A DNA stretch of 7,475 nt from DASPPF01 sp032906705. GTDB taxonomy: Archaea > Thermoproteota > Nitrososphaeria > Nitrososphaerales > Gagatemarchaeaceae. The notes beneath the pieces are model-generated. The model worked only from the letters and a program-made list of their open reading frames with translations, was not told where the DNA came from and did not search any database. Both the position numbers and the translations under genes were made by a program. The stretch lies in NCBI GenBank assembly GCA_032906705.1, contig JAJTZC010000050.1, forward strand, positions 1 through 7,475. The letters are read 5' to 3'. Positions 1-5,850 of the stretch are shown here, one piece after another; the stretch's first letter is position 1; every line of letters begins with the position of its first letter.

Positions 1-109
1 CGGGCCCGGTGGGATTTGAACCCACGACCTCTGCGAGCTGGGCTCACTACAGCTTAGAAGGCTGCCACGCTATCCGTATTTCGCTCCTTTGGATCTGCGC
101 TACGGGCCC
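1..109 (-). tRNA. tRNA-Arg(UCU) with two apparent non-canonical introns
   Basis: Read on the minus strand, the acceptor strands GGGCCCG (109-103) and CGGGCCC (8-2) pair perfectly, with discriminator G at 1. The T arm (25-9) is perfect: GTGGG, loop TTCAAAT, CCCAC. The D stem is GCGC (100-97) with GCGT (70-67). The anticodon stem-loop is GCAGC (65-61), loop CTTCTAA (60-54), GCTGT (53-49, last pair G-U), so the anticodon is UCU at 58-56. The gene is 109 nt against about 74 for an uninterrupted tRNA. The surplus sits in two places: about 17 nt inside the D loop (within 94-76) and 18 nt (48-31) between the anticodon stem and the variable loop AGGTC. The 18-nt insert folds as GUGAGC/GCUCGC around CCA. 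I read both as non-canonical introns of the kind removed by archaeal splicing endonuclease; an enlarged variable arm is the alternative for the second. No CCA is encoded. Confidence 0.9.
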
Positions 110-134
110 CGAGGCTTGCCGCCCTCGGATTCGA

Positions 135-142
135 CATAAACT
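135..142 (-). promoter_or_regulatory. box A (TATA) of the tRNA-Arg gene
   Basis: On the minus strand the sequence AGTTTATG is centred about 29-30 bases upstream of the tRNA 5' end (109), the usual place for an archaeal TATA element that starts transcription just before or at the tRNA. It is flanked upstream by an A-rich stretch (GCAAA) that could serve as BRE. Assignment rests on position and composition only. Confidence 0.5.
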
Positions 143-157
143 TTTGCAACCGTGAGG

Positions 158-173
158 CGGAATCCCGATTCCG
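158..173. promoter_or_regulatory. perfect 7+2+7 palindrome in the tRNA/glmM divergent promoter region
   Basis: CGGAATC-CC-GATTCCG is a perfect inverted repeat that lies between the two divergent TATA elements, ending about 11 bases before the glmM one. The size and symmetry fit a site for a dimeric helix-turn-helix regulator, possibly controlling the mutase gene. A chance palindrome cannot be excluded, and I know of no matching regulon. Confidence 0.3.
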
Positions 174-184
174 AGCCACAAGGG

Positions 185-192
185 TTTTAATT
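185..192 (+). promoter_or_regulatory. box A (TATA) of the glmM-like gene
   Basis: TTTTAATT is the only AT-rich octamer upstream of the gene. Its centre is only about 12 bases before the ATG at 200, but about 27 bases before an in-frame TTG at 215. In this window other genes show 27-30 bases between box A centre and start codon, so this element argues for a leaderless message starting at or near 215. Confidence 0.45.
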
Positions 193-199
193 CGAAGGG

Positions 200-1585
200 A
201 TGAATTGCACCTCCTTGGCAACGCTTACCCAGCAGAGACTCTTTGGCACCAACGGGGTCAGATTCATCCCGGGCGTCTCTCACGACCTTGATTTCGTAAT
301 CAAACTGGCCGAGGCCGTCGGGACGTACTTCGGCGAAGGCGAGGTCTTGCTGGGACAAGACGGCAGGGTCTCTAGCCCGGCTGTGGGCAACGCAGCAGTA
401 TCAGGCCTGATGAGCTCGGGAAGAGACGTGGCCGAGGCCGGGGTCGTCCCGACCCCTGCCCTCCAGTACGCCGTCAAGACGCTGGGTTTCAGGGGAGGCG
501 TGATGATAACCGCCTCGCACAACCCGCCACAGTACAACGGCCTGAAGGTGCTTGGGCAGGACGGAGTCGAGATACCGAGGCTGGATGAGCAGAGGATAGA
601 GAAGGTGTTCTACGACGGTTCCCAGACCAAAGCAGACTGGAAGTCCGTCGGCGTCAGCCGCTCGGAACCATCCGTCGTGAAGAGCTACGTCGAAGGAGTC
701 TTATCGAAGGTGAACGCGAAGTTGATCTCGAACCGGAAGTTCACGGTCGTGATGGACCTCGGGGATGGGGCGCAATGCCTGGCCGCCCCCTACCTCGTGG
801 AGCGGCTCGGATGCAAGGTCATTACGCTGAACTCGGTTCTCGACGGCAACTTCCCGGGCAGGGGCCCGGAGCCCACCCCCTCCACACTGAACGAGCTGTC
901 ACAGGCCGTGAGGTCCGTGGGTGCCGACTTGGGGGTGGGATACGACGGCGACGGGGACAGGTCGATTTTCTGCGACGAGGAGGGCAGAGCGATGTGGGGA
1001 GACCAGAGCGGCTGCCTGATAGCCGACTACCTGCTGGAAAAGAACCCAGACAGCACCGTGGTCACCACCATCGGTTCCACTCAGGCCATCGATATCGTCG
1101 CAAAGAAGCGGGGTGGTAAGGTCGTGAGAACAAAGGTGGGCAGCGTAGACGTCTCGCGCACGATCCTTGAGCGAAAGGCGCTCATGGGGTTCGAGGAGAA
1201 CGGCGGATGCGTCTACTCGGCCCACATCGCGGTCAGGGACGGAGCCATGACGACAGCCTTGATGCTTGAGTGCCTCGCGGCCAGGGGCATGGCCTTCTCG
1301 AAGGCCCTCGCCTTCTCAGTCCCCAAGTTCTTCCAGGCCAAGACCAAGATAGAGATAGACCCCAAGAAGTCCAGCGCCATCATGAAGGCTGCGGAGCGCC
1401 AGGCCAAGGGAGAGGTCGACAGGACAGACGGGCTGAAGATATGGACAGACAAGCGCTCCTGGGTGCTGGTGAGGCCCAGCGGGACCGAACCCGTAATCAG
1501 AATCTTCGCCGAGTCGGAAAGTCAGGAGAAGGCAGACGCTCTCCTCGTCAAACTCACCAAAGTCGTGAAGTCGGCATCATCTTAG
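200..1585 (+). CDS. glmM: GlmM-like phosphoglucosamine mutase / phosphohexomutase
   Basis: This is an alpha-D-phosphohexomutase of 461 residues, a normal length for the family. Such enzymes move phosphate between C6 and C1 of a hexose phosphate through a phosphoserine; archaeal GlmM makes glucosamine-1-phosphate for UDP-GlcNAc and hence glycan synthesis. Visible motifs, in domain order: LFGTNGVR at 14-21, active-site TASHNP at 104-109 (Ser106), metal-binding DGDGDR at 249-254, sugar-binding loop FEENGG at 331-336, and phosphate-binding RPSGTEP at 425-431. Family members usually begin only a few residues before the LFGT motif; here there are 13, and the box A at 185-192 favours TTG 215 (456 residues) over the ATG at 200. 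The residue after GVR is Phe where most relatives have Gly. The enzyme class is certain; GlmM versus phosphomannomutase/phosphoglucomutase specificity is inference. It overlaps the convergent thiL by 9 bases. Confidence 0.9.
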   Translation: MNCTSLATLTQQRLFGTNGVRFIPGVSHDLDFVIKLAEAVGTYFGEGEVLLGQDGRVSSPAVGNAAVSGLMSSGRDVAEAGVVPTPALQYAVKTLGFRGGVMITASHNPPQYNGLKVLGQDGVEIPRLDEQRIEKVFYDGSQTKADWKSVGVSRSEPSVVKSYVEGVLSKVNAKLISNRKFTVVMDLGDGAQCLAAPYLVERLGCKVITLNSVLDGNFPGRGPEPTPSTLNELSQAVRSVGADLGVGYDGDGDRSIFCDEEGRAMWGDQSGCLIADYLLEKNPDSTVVTTIGSTQAIDIVAKKRGGKVVRTKVGSVDVSRTILERKALMGFEENGGCVYSAHIAVRDGAMTTALMLECLAARGMAFSKALAFSVPKFFQAKTKIEIDPKKSSAIMKAAERQAKGEVDRTDGLKIWTDKRSWVLVRPSGTEPVIRIFAESESQEKADALLVKLTKVVKSASS

Positions 1586-2524
1586 GTGGACCCAGCCGGC
1601 GTCAGCAATCGATTCTTCCCTGCCGCCGGCGCGCAGGACTACCCTACCTGCCCTCCCAGTCGCGGTTCCAATCTTCACAAGCTCGCAGCCATGGGCTCTC
1701 GCGACCCTGGCCGCGGCTCTGACCCTACTCGGCCTCATCGTGCCGACGATGAGATACTCTTCGCCTCCTGCGAGGACCAGGTCCTTCACAGACAGGCCGT
1801 TCGTCCTGGCGAACGCCGCCACGCCTTCTCCGACCGGAAGCGTGTTGATCCCCATGCCCACACCGCTCATCCTCGAAAGCGTGTGCAGGCTCCTTGCGAG
1901 GCCGTCGCTCGAGTCCATCGACGCCGTCCAATAGCCGGCGAGGGCCAGTCCCAGGTTCAGGTTTGGGCTTGGCATCAGCACGGCGCTTATGGCCTTCCGC
2001 CTGAATCTTGCTGAAGCCTTCGCTCTCCCGGCCAGGATTTTCAGCCCTGCGGGGGGGAAACCGAAACGCCCGGTGGTCACGACAGCGTCCCCTTGGCCCG
2101 CCCCATCCCTCTTCACATATCCGCTGCCGAACCCGACCATCACGCAGCTGATGACCAGTTGCTCCGCCTCGCTCGTGTCCCCTCCGACAAGCTTCACCCT
2201 CCAGGCGCGGGTCGCGTCGCGAAGGCCGAGGCCAAGCTCTCGGACCTGCTTGCCGGTGGTCTTCCTCGATACGCCGAGAGAGACCATGAATGAGTCTGGC
2301 CTCGTTCCCTTCGCAGCGAAATCACTCACGCAAATGCCCACAGCCTTCCGGGCAGCCTGCCTGAATGTCATGCCGCGAGGAACATCCGTGCTTTGCACGA
2401 GCATGTCCGTCTTCAGGACCAACTTCCTTCCACGCGAGGGGATCACTGCCACGTCGTCTCCTATCTTCGAGTAGGCTTTGGGCAGTCGACCGGCCGACCT
2501 GAGAATCGACTCTATGATCTGCAG
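1577..2524 (-). CDS. thiL: thiamine-monophosphate kinase (ThiL family)
   Basis: ThiL phosphorylates thiamine monophosphate to thiamine diphosphate with ATP; it belongs to the PurM/AIR-synthase-like fold. Motifs, numbered from a CTG at 2524: IGDDVAVIP at 21-29, KTDML at 38-42, TDVP at 46-49, SDFAAKG at 67-73, GGDT at 114-117, SMDSSDGLA at 202-210, GGEEY at 253-257, and a C-terminal GWVHL. Domain order and length (about 315 residues) fit archaeal ThiL. The first ordinary start codon is GTG 2452, but it falls right after the Gly-Asp-Asp of the essential metal/ATP motif, so translation must begin earlier. Between GTG 2452 and the in-frame stop at 2548-2546 there is no ATG, GTG or TTG. CTG 2524 is the start I chose; GTT 2542, seven bases after an AAGGAG, is another. 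It follows the phosphohexomutase gene with only a short gap or overlap, implying one operon and translational coupling. Confidence 0.85.
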   Translation of the reverse strand: MQIIESILRSAGRLPKAYSKIGDDVAVIPSRGRKLVLKTDMLVQSTDVPRGMTFRQAARKAVGICVSDFAAKGTRPDSFMVSLGVSRKTTGKQVRELGLGLRDATRAWRVKLVGGDTSEAEQLVISCVMVGFGSGYVKRDGAGQGDAVVTTGRFGFPPAGLKILAGRAKASARFRRKAISAVLMPSPNLNLGLALAGYWTASMDSSDGLARSLHTLSRMSGVGMGINTLPVGEGVAAFARTNGLSVKDLVLAGGEEYLIVGTMRPSRVRAAARVARAHGCELVKIGTATGRAGRVVLRAGGREESIADAGWVHLR

Positions 2525-2537
2525 CTCGTCGGGCGTG

Positions 2538-3839
2538 CTAACCGCTCAGCTCCTTCACCCTGCGGATGTAGGTCTTGACAATCTTAGCAGCCTCCTTTGC
2601 GGTCCCTGCCTCGGCGGACACGCGGACCACGTCTTCAGTGTTCGAGGGCCTGACGAGTACCCAAGACTTTCCCGCGAGCCTGACCTTCACGCCGTCTGTG
2701 AGGTCTGCGGCCTTCCCGCTTCGCGCCAGCGCTTTCACTGCTCTGAGTGCCTTCTGGCGCGGCATTGGGAGTGCCCCCCTCTCCTGGTAGTAGCTCCTCA
2801 CGGTGCCGTAGAACTTCTGCCCCCCGGACTTCAAAGCCCTGATTATCACCAGAGCGGCCAGCATAGAATCCCTGCAGTAATTGAAGGAGCCATCGATGAG
2901 TCCGCCACTGCTGCCCTCCCCACCTATCCTGACCCCTTTCGCACGCATCAATTCCACCACATTCGCTTCCCCTACCTTCGACCTGAAAACAGTCCCCCCG
3001 AGCCTGCCGACGACCTCGTCCACCGCCGCCGTTGTGTCTACAGAGACAACGACATCTCTCACTCCCGATTCCTCTAGGACCTTCGAGATCGCCAGAGTGA
3101 GCATGTAGTCTCCGCTCCTCTTGTGGCCCTTGCCGTCGACAATGACGAGCCTGTCTCCGTCACAATCGAAGCCCAGGCCAATGTCGCATTTCCTCTTCTC
3201 AACGAGGCCCCTGAGGCTCCCAAGTTCGTCCGCGACCGGGTCGACCTTCCTGTTGAATATCCCGGGCACGTCGTTCACGGGAAGCACTTCACATCCTAGC
3301 CGACGCAGGATTGGCACTGCGTGGAAGATGGTGGCACCGCCTCCCAGGTCGAGCGCCGCCCTCACCCCCTTGCACGACCCTTCCCCGAACTTGCGGACTA
3401 AGTCCTCGTTGTAACGCGGTCTTTCCTGACTCTTGACCGAGCCTCTTCCGAAACCTCCTGGCCCGCCCGTCGCCGGCCGCACGACCGCGTCGAGCACGTC
3501 AGCTCCGGCCCCCGATCCATCGACTATGAACTTGAGCCCGTTGAACTCAGGCTCGTTGTGGGAGGCAGTCACCATGATCGCAGGTCTGTGTTTGTCTCTG
3601 CTTTCCCTGAACAGGGCGGGCGTCGAGAGCATGCCGTAGTCTAGGACGCCAGCTCCCTGGGACAGAATGGCGCCCGAGACCGCCTTGCCCGCAGCATGGC
3701 TGGTTGTCCTGGTGTCCCTGCCCAACAGAACCTCAGGTGCTCCGGTGAAAGCAGCGAAGTTCGAGGCGAAGCGGGCGAAGTCTGTCAGAGTCATGTCCGA
3801 GTTGAACACGCCCCGTATCCCGCTCACCGTTGCTATCAT
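2538..3839 (-). CDS. second phosphohexomutase (phosphomannomutase/phosphoglucomutase-like)
   Basis: A 433-residue alpha-D-phosphohexomutase, paralogous to the gene at 200-1585 but clearly diverged. It starts with the family's SGIRG at 6-10, has active-site TASHN at 91-95 (Ser93), metal-binding DCDGDR at 225-230, sugar-binding loop GGEGSSGG at 306-313 and phosphate-binding RPSNTE at 397-402. All four catalytic segments are present, so it should be active on a hexose (or possibly pentose or hexosamine) phosphate. The sugar loop and phosphate loop both differ from the first mutase, which suggests a different substrate; I cannot name it from sequence. The ATG at 3839 places SGIRG at the expected distance from the N-terminus. 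A weak box A (CTTTACTC, near 3882-3875) lies 36-43 bases upstream, allowing a leader of about 10 bases. thiL follows immediately downstream on the same strand. Confidence 0.9.
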   Translation of the reverse strand: MIATVSGIRGVFNSDMTLTDFARFASNFAAFTGAPEVLLGRDTRTTSHAAGKAVSGAILSQGAGVLDYGMLSTPALFRESRDKHRPAIMVTASHNEPEFNGLKFIVDGSGAGADVLDAVVRPATGGPGGFGRGSVKSQERPRYNEDLVRKFGEGSCKGVRAALDLGGGATIFHAVPILRRLGCEVLPVNDVPGIFNRKVDPVADELGSLRGLVEKRKCDIGLGFDCDGDRLVIVDGKGHKRSGDYMLTLAISKVLEESGVRDVVVSVDTTAAVDEVVGRLGGTVFRSKVGEANVVELMRAKGVRIGGEGSSGGLIDGSFNYCRDSMLAALVIIRALKSGGQKFYGTVRSYYQERGALPMPRQKALRAVKALARSGKAADLTDGVKVRLAGKSWVLVRPSNTEDVVRVSAEAGTAKEAAKIVKTYIRRVKELSG

Positions 3840-3899
3840 GGCACGTCGCTCTTGTTAGGCAAAGGGCGACATAGAGTAAAGTCTTTTTGAGTCTGGGCC

Positions 3900-3908
3900 T
3901 TTTGATTT
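3900..3908 (+). promoter_or_regulatory. box A of the 3932-4429 gene
   Basis: TTTTGATTT is centred 28 bases before ATG 3932, the spacing expected for a leaderless archaeal transcript. It supports ATG 3932 rather than the upstream in-frame TTG at 3887, which would place the promoter inside the coding region. A weaker element for the divergent mutase sits about 25 bases to the left. Confidence 0.45.
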
Positions 3909-3931
3909 GCGACGCCCGACTGGGTCACGTA

Positions 3932-4429
3932 ATGCGGGTGAAAGGCTTCAGGGTCAGAAGGACTGTGGGAGTGGGAGAACACAGGCTCGGCGACGTTTTC
4001 AGCGGTTTGGAGTCGTCCACTGCGCTTCAAAATGCCTTCGGCTCCCACGCCGAGATGACCAAGACATTGCGCCACCTGAAGCTGCGGGTGGAGCCTTTCG
4101 ATTCCGGCCTGTGGCTCGACAGGGACACGGGCACGATATGCATCGGTTACAAGCATCTCTCGAGCGCGAAGTCCGACTTCCTCTACCTCGACGTCATACA
4201 TGTGTTGGTCCACGTGAGGCAGTTCCTTGAGGGACGGGAACTCTACGATCAGGCATTCGAGTACGTCGAGCGCCCGACCGAGCTCGAAGCTTACAGGTAC
4301 ACAGTTGCCGAGGCGAGGCGTGTCGGCCTGAAGGAGGACGAGATACTGAAGTACCTGAGGCTCGACGCGGTCGACGATTCGGAGCTCGGGAAACTAGTGG
4401 AGAAGATAGGCGTGAAGGCGAGGCGCTGA
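3932..4429 (+). CDS. unknown protein with HxxxH...ExE pattern (zincin-like, catalytic Glu absent)
   Basis: A 165-residue soluble protein that I do not recognise as a named family. It has no signal peptide or membrane segment. The N-terminal half (1-80) is mixed and basic; it contains a short beta-like stretch around LWLDRDTGTICIGY (60-73). The second half is helical and has the most distinctive feature: HVLVH at 90-94 followed by RQF, then PTELEAY at 115-121 and a charged helix (EARR 127-130). HxxxH followed about 20 residues later by ExEA resembles the metal site of small gluzincin peptidases, but the catalytic Glu of HExxH is Val91 here. It could be a metal-binding but non-peptidase protein; this is inference. 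The start at ATG 3932 is backed by the box A 28 bases upstream. It is divergent from the mutase and convergent with the fumarase, leaving 31 bases between stops. Confidence 0.8.
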   Translation: MRVKGFRVRRTVGVGEHRLGDVFSGLESSTALQNAFGSHAEMTKTLRHLKLRVEPFDSGLWLDRDTGTICIGYKHLSSAKSDFLYLDVIHVLVHVRQFLEGRELYDQAFEYVERPTELEAYRYTVAEARRVGLKEDEILKYLRLDAVDDSELGKLVEKIGVKARR

Positions 4430-4460
4430 ATGCCGAAGTCGTCCTAATCGTGGACCGTCA

Positions 4461-5786
4461 TCACAGTTTCTTCGAAGGTATGCCCGGCCTGACCAGTCCC
4501 CTGAGGTCGAGGATAGAATCTATCTCCTTCTCCTTGTAGCCCAACTCCTTCAACGCGGCTCTGATTGAGACCCCACGAGCCAACCGTTTGCCCAACACAG
4601 CGGCCTTGTCATACCCGATCTTGGGCGAGATTACAGTGATGATTGCGGGGCTGCTCTCCGCCAGCTTCCTGCTTCGTTCCTTCATCGGGACCACGTGATC
4701 CACAACCAAGGAGGCCAGTTTGTTCAGCGCTTCTGACAGGAGCCTCACCTGAGCTACCACGTTGTATCCGATCAGGGGGACACCCATCGCCAGCTCGAAC
4801 TCGCCCAGAGAAGCGGCGACCTGGTTGGCTCCATCCAAGCCTATCACTTCGGCGCAAGCAAGCAGGGCGCTCTCGACCGTCACGGGGTTGGTCTTTCCAG
4901 GTATTATGCTGCTCCCAGCGACCTCCCCTTGCGTCGGCAGGTCGATTTCACCGATTCCTGTGAGCGGCCCCGAAAACATGAGCCGCAGGTCCTGGCAGAG
5001 CCTGTAGAGATCAAGCGAGACAGTCCTGAGCGCACCGCTCAGCGAGGCCACATCGGTGAGAAGCCTGGTCGCCCGGAACCTGTCTCTGGCAACCGTGAAG
5101 CGCAGTCCCGCCTCCTTTGCGATTTCCTTCGAAACCATGGCCCCGAACTTAGGGTCCGCGTTCAGGCCTGTCCCCACCGCTGTGCCCCCGATGGGCAACT
5201 CGAGCAGGTAGCCCGTGGCGTCCGACACGAAGTGTGTGTCCCGAGAGAATGCGTCAGCATATGCGCCGAACTCCTGGCCCATGGTGACGGGCAGCGCGTC
5301 CCGAAGGTGCGTCCTCCCTGCCTTGTAGACTGCCGAGGTCTTCCTGGAGAGACCCCGCAGGCTCTTCGTCATCTTCTCGAGAGCAGGGAAGAGCATCTCG
5401 TGCACCGCGCGCACCGAAGCGATTCTGATGGCCGTCGGTCCGACGTCGTTGGATGACTGGCTCATGTTGACGTGGTCGTTGGGGTGGACCTTCCTTCCCA
5501 GCTTTGCAGATGCCAGCTGGGCGATCAGCTCGTTCGCGTTCATGTTTAGGCCAGTACCGGAGCCCGTCTGGAAAACGTCGACGGAAATCTTAGCGTCGTG
5601 GTCGCCACGCATCAGTTCTCTCGCTTTTGACTGAATCGCGCGACCCGTCTCCCCGTCCAGCAGCCCGAGAGAAACGTTGGACTTCGCCGCCGAGAGCTTG
5701 ACAACCCCGACCGCCCAGATGACCTCCCTTGGAAACCTGGTCCCCGTGGAGAGGAAGATCTTCTTGGATCCCTCTACGTACTTCAT
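4461..5786 (-). CDS. fumC: class II fumarate hydratase, N-terminally short
   Basis: A 441-residue member of the aspartase/fumarase superfamily; class II fumarases are Fe-S-independent homotetramers that interconvert fumarate and L-malate in the TCA cycle. Motifs: QTGSGT at 73-78 with NMNANE at 81-86, HPND at 101-104 (the second-site motif of E. coli FumC), SQSSND at 109-114, GRTHL at 157-161 with the His (160) that corresponds to FumC His188, GGTAVGTGLN at 200-209, and the signature GSSIIPGKTNP at 291-301 (Ser292, Lys298, Asn300, Glu305). GRTHL and GGTAVGTGLN favour fumarase over aspartase, which normally has GRTQL. The N-terminus lacks roughly 20-25 residues found in relatives (the segment leading to the WGAQTQR-type motif); an in-frame TAA lies ten codons upstream and a box A about 30 bases upstream, so the short start looks genuine. 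FumC Lys in NKSQSS is Met108. Confidence 0.88.
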   Translation of the reverse strand: MKYVEGSKKIFLSTGTRFPREVIWAVGVVKLSAAKSNVSLGLLDGETGRAIQSKARELMRGDHDAKISVDVFQTGSGTGLNMNANELIAQLASAKLGRKVHPNDHVNMSQSSNDVGPTAIRIASVRAVHEMLFPALEKMTKSLRGLSRKTSAVYKAGRTHLRDALPVTMGQEFGAYADAFSRDTHFVSDATGYLLELPIGGTAVGTGLNADPKFGAMVSKEIAKEAGLRFTVARDRFRATRLLTDVASLSGALRTVSLDLYRLCQDLRLMFSGPLTGIGEIDLPTQGEVAGSSIIPGKTNPVTVESALLACAEVIGLDGANQVAASLGEFELAMGVPLIGYNVVAQVRLLSEALNKLASLVVDHVVPMKERSRKLAESSPAIITVISPKIGYDKAAVLGKRLARGVSIRAALKELGYKEKEIDSILDLRGLVRPGIPSKKL

Positions 5787-5810
5787 CCGTTCGGGGCGAA
5801 AGAGAATCTG

Positions 5811-5820
5811 CTCTTAAGCT
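5811..5820 (-). promoter_or_regulatory. box A of the fumarase gene
   Basis: AGCTTAAGAG on the minus strand is centred about 30 bases upstream of ATG 5786, within the 64-base gap between iscA and fumC. It suggests the fumarase has its own promoter and an almost leaderless message although it follows iscA on the same strand. Confidence 0.4.
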
Positions 5821-5850
5821 CTTTACCCGACGTATGTGAGTTCGATTCTG

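Noticed and set aside
47..358. 103-codon minus-strand frame across the tRNA and the start of glmM
   Set aside because: It runs through a tRNA gene and antisense to the conserved mutase N-terminus; it has no recognisable motif.
1586..2014. 142-codon plus-strand frame after glmM
   Set aside because: It is antisense to the conserved C-terminal half of thiL and has the Pro/Arg/His-rich composition expected of a GC-rich shadow frame.
2478..3077. 199-codon plus-strand frame with several Cys and His
   Set aside because: It is antisense to the conserved second mutase, whose motifs fix the coding strand; the Cys/His content is a by-product of the opposite reading frame.
3887..3931. TTG 3887 as start of the 3932-4429 gene, adding 15 residues
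   Set aside because: A box A lies within this stretch, 28 bases before ATG 3932, and the extra residues carry no family-like feature.
3836..4213. 125-codon minus-strand frame ending on the mutase start codon
   Set aside because: The overlap with the mutase ATG looks operon-like, but the frame is antisense to the 3932-4429 protein and is rich in His, Gln and Pro without domain features.
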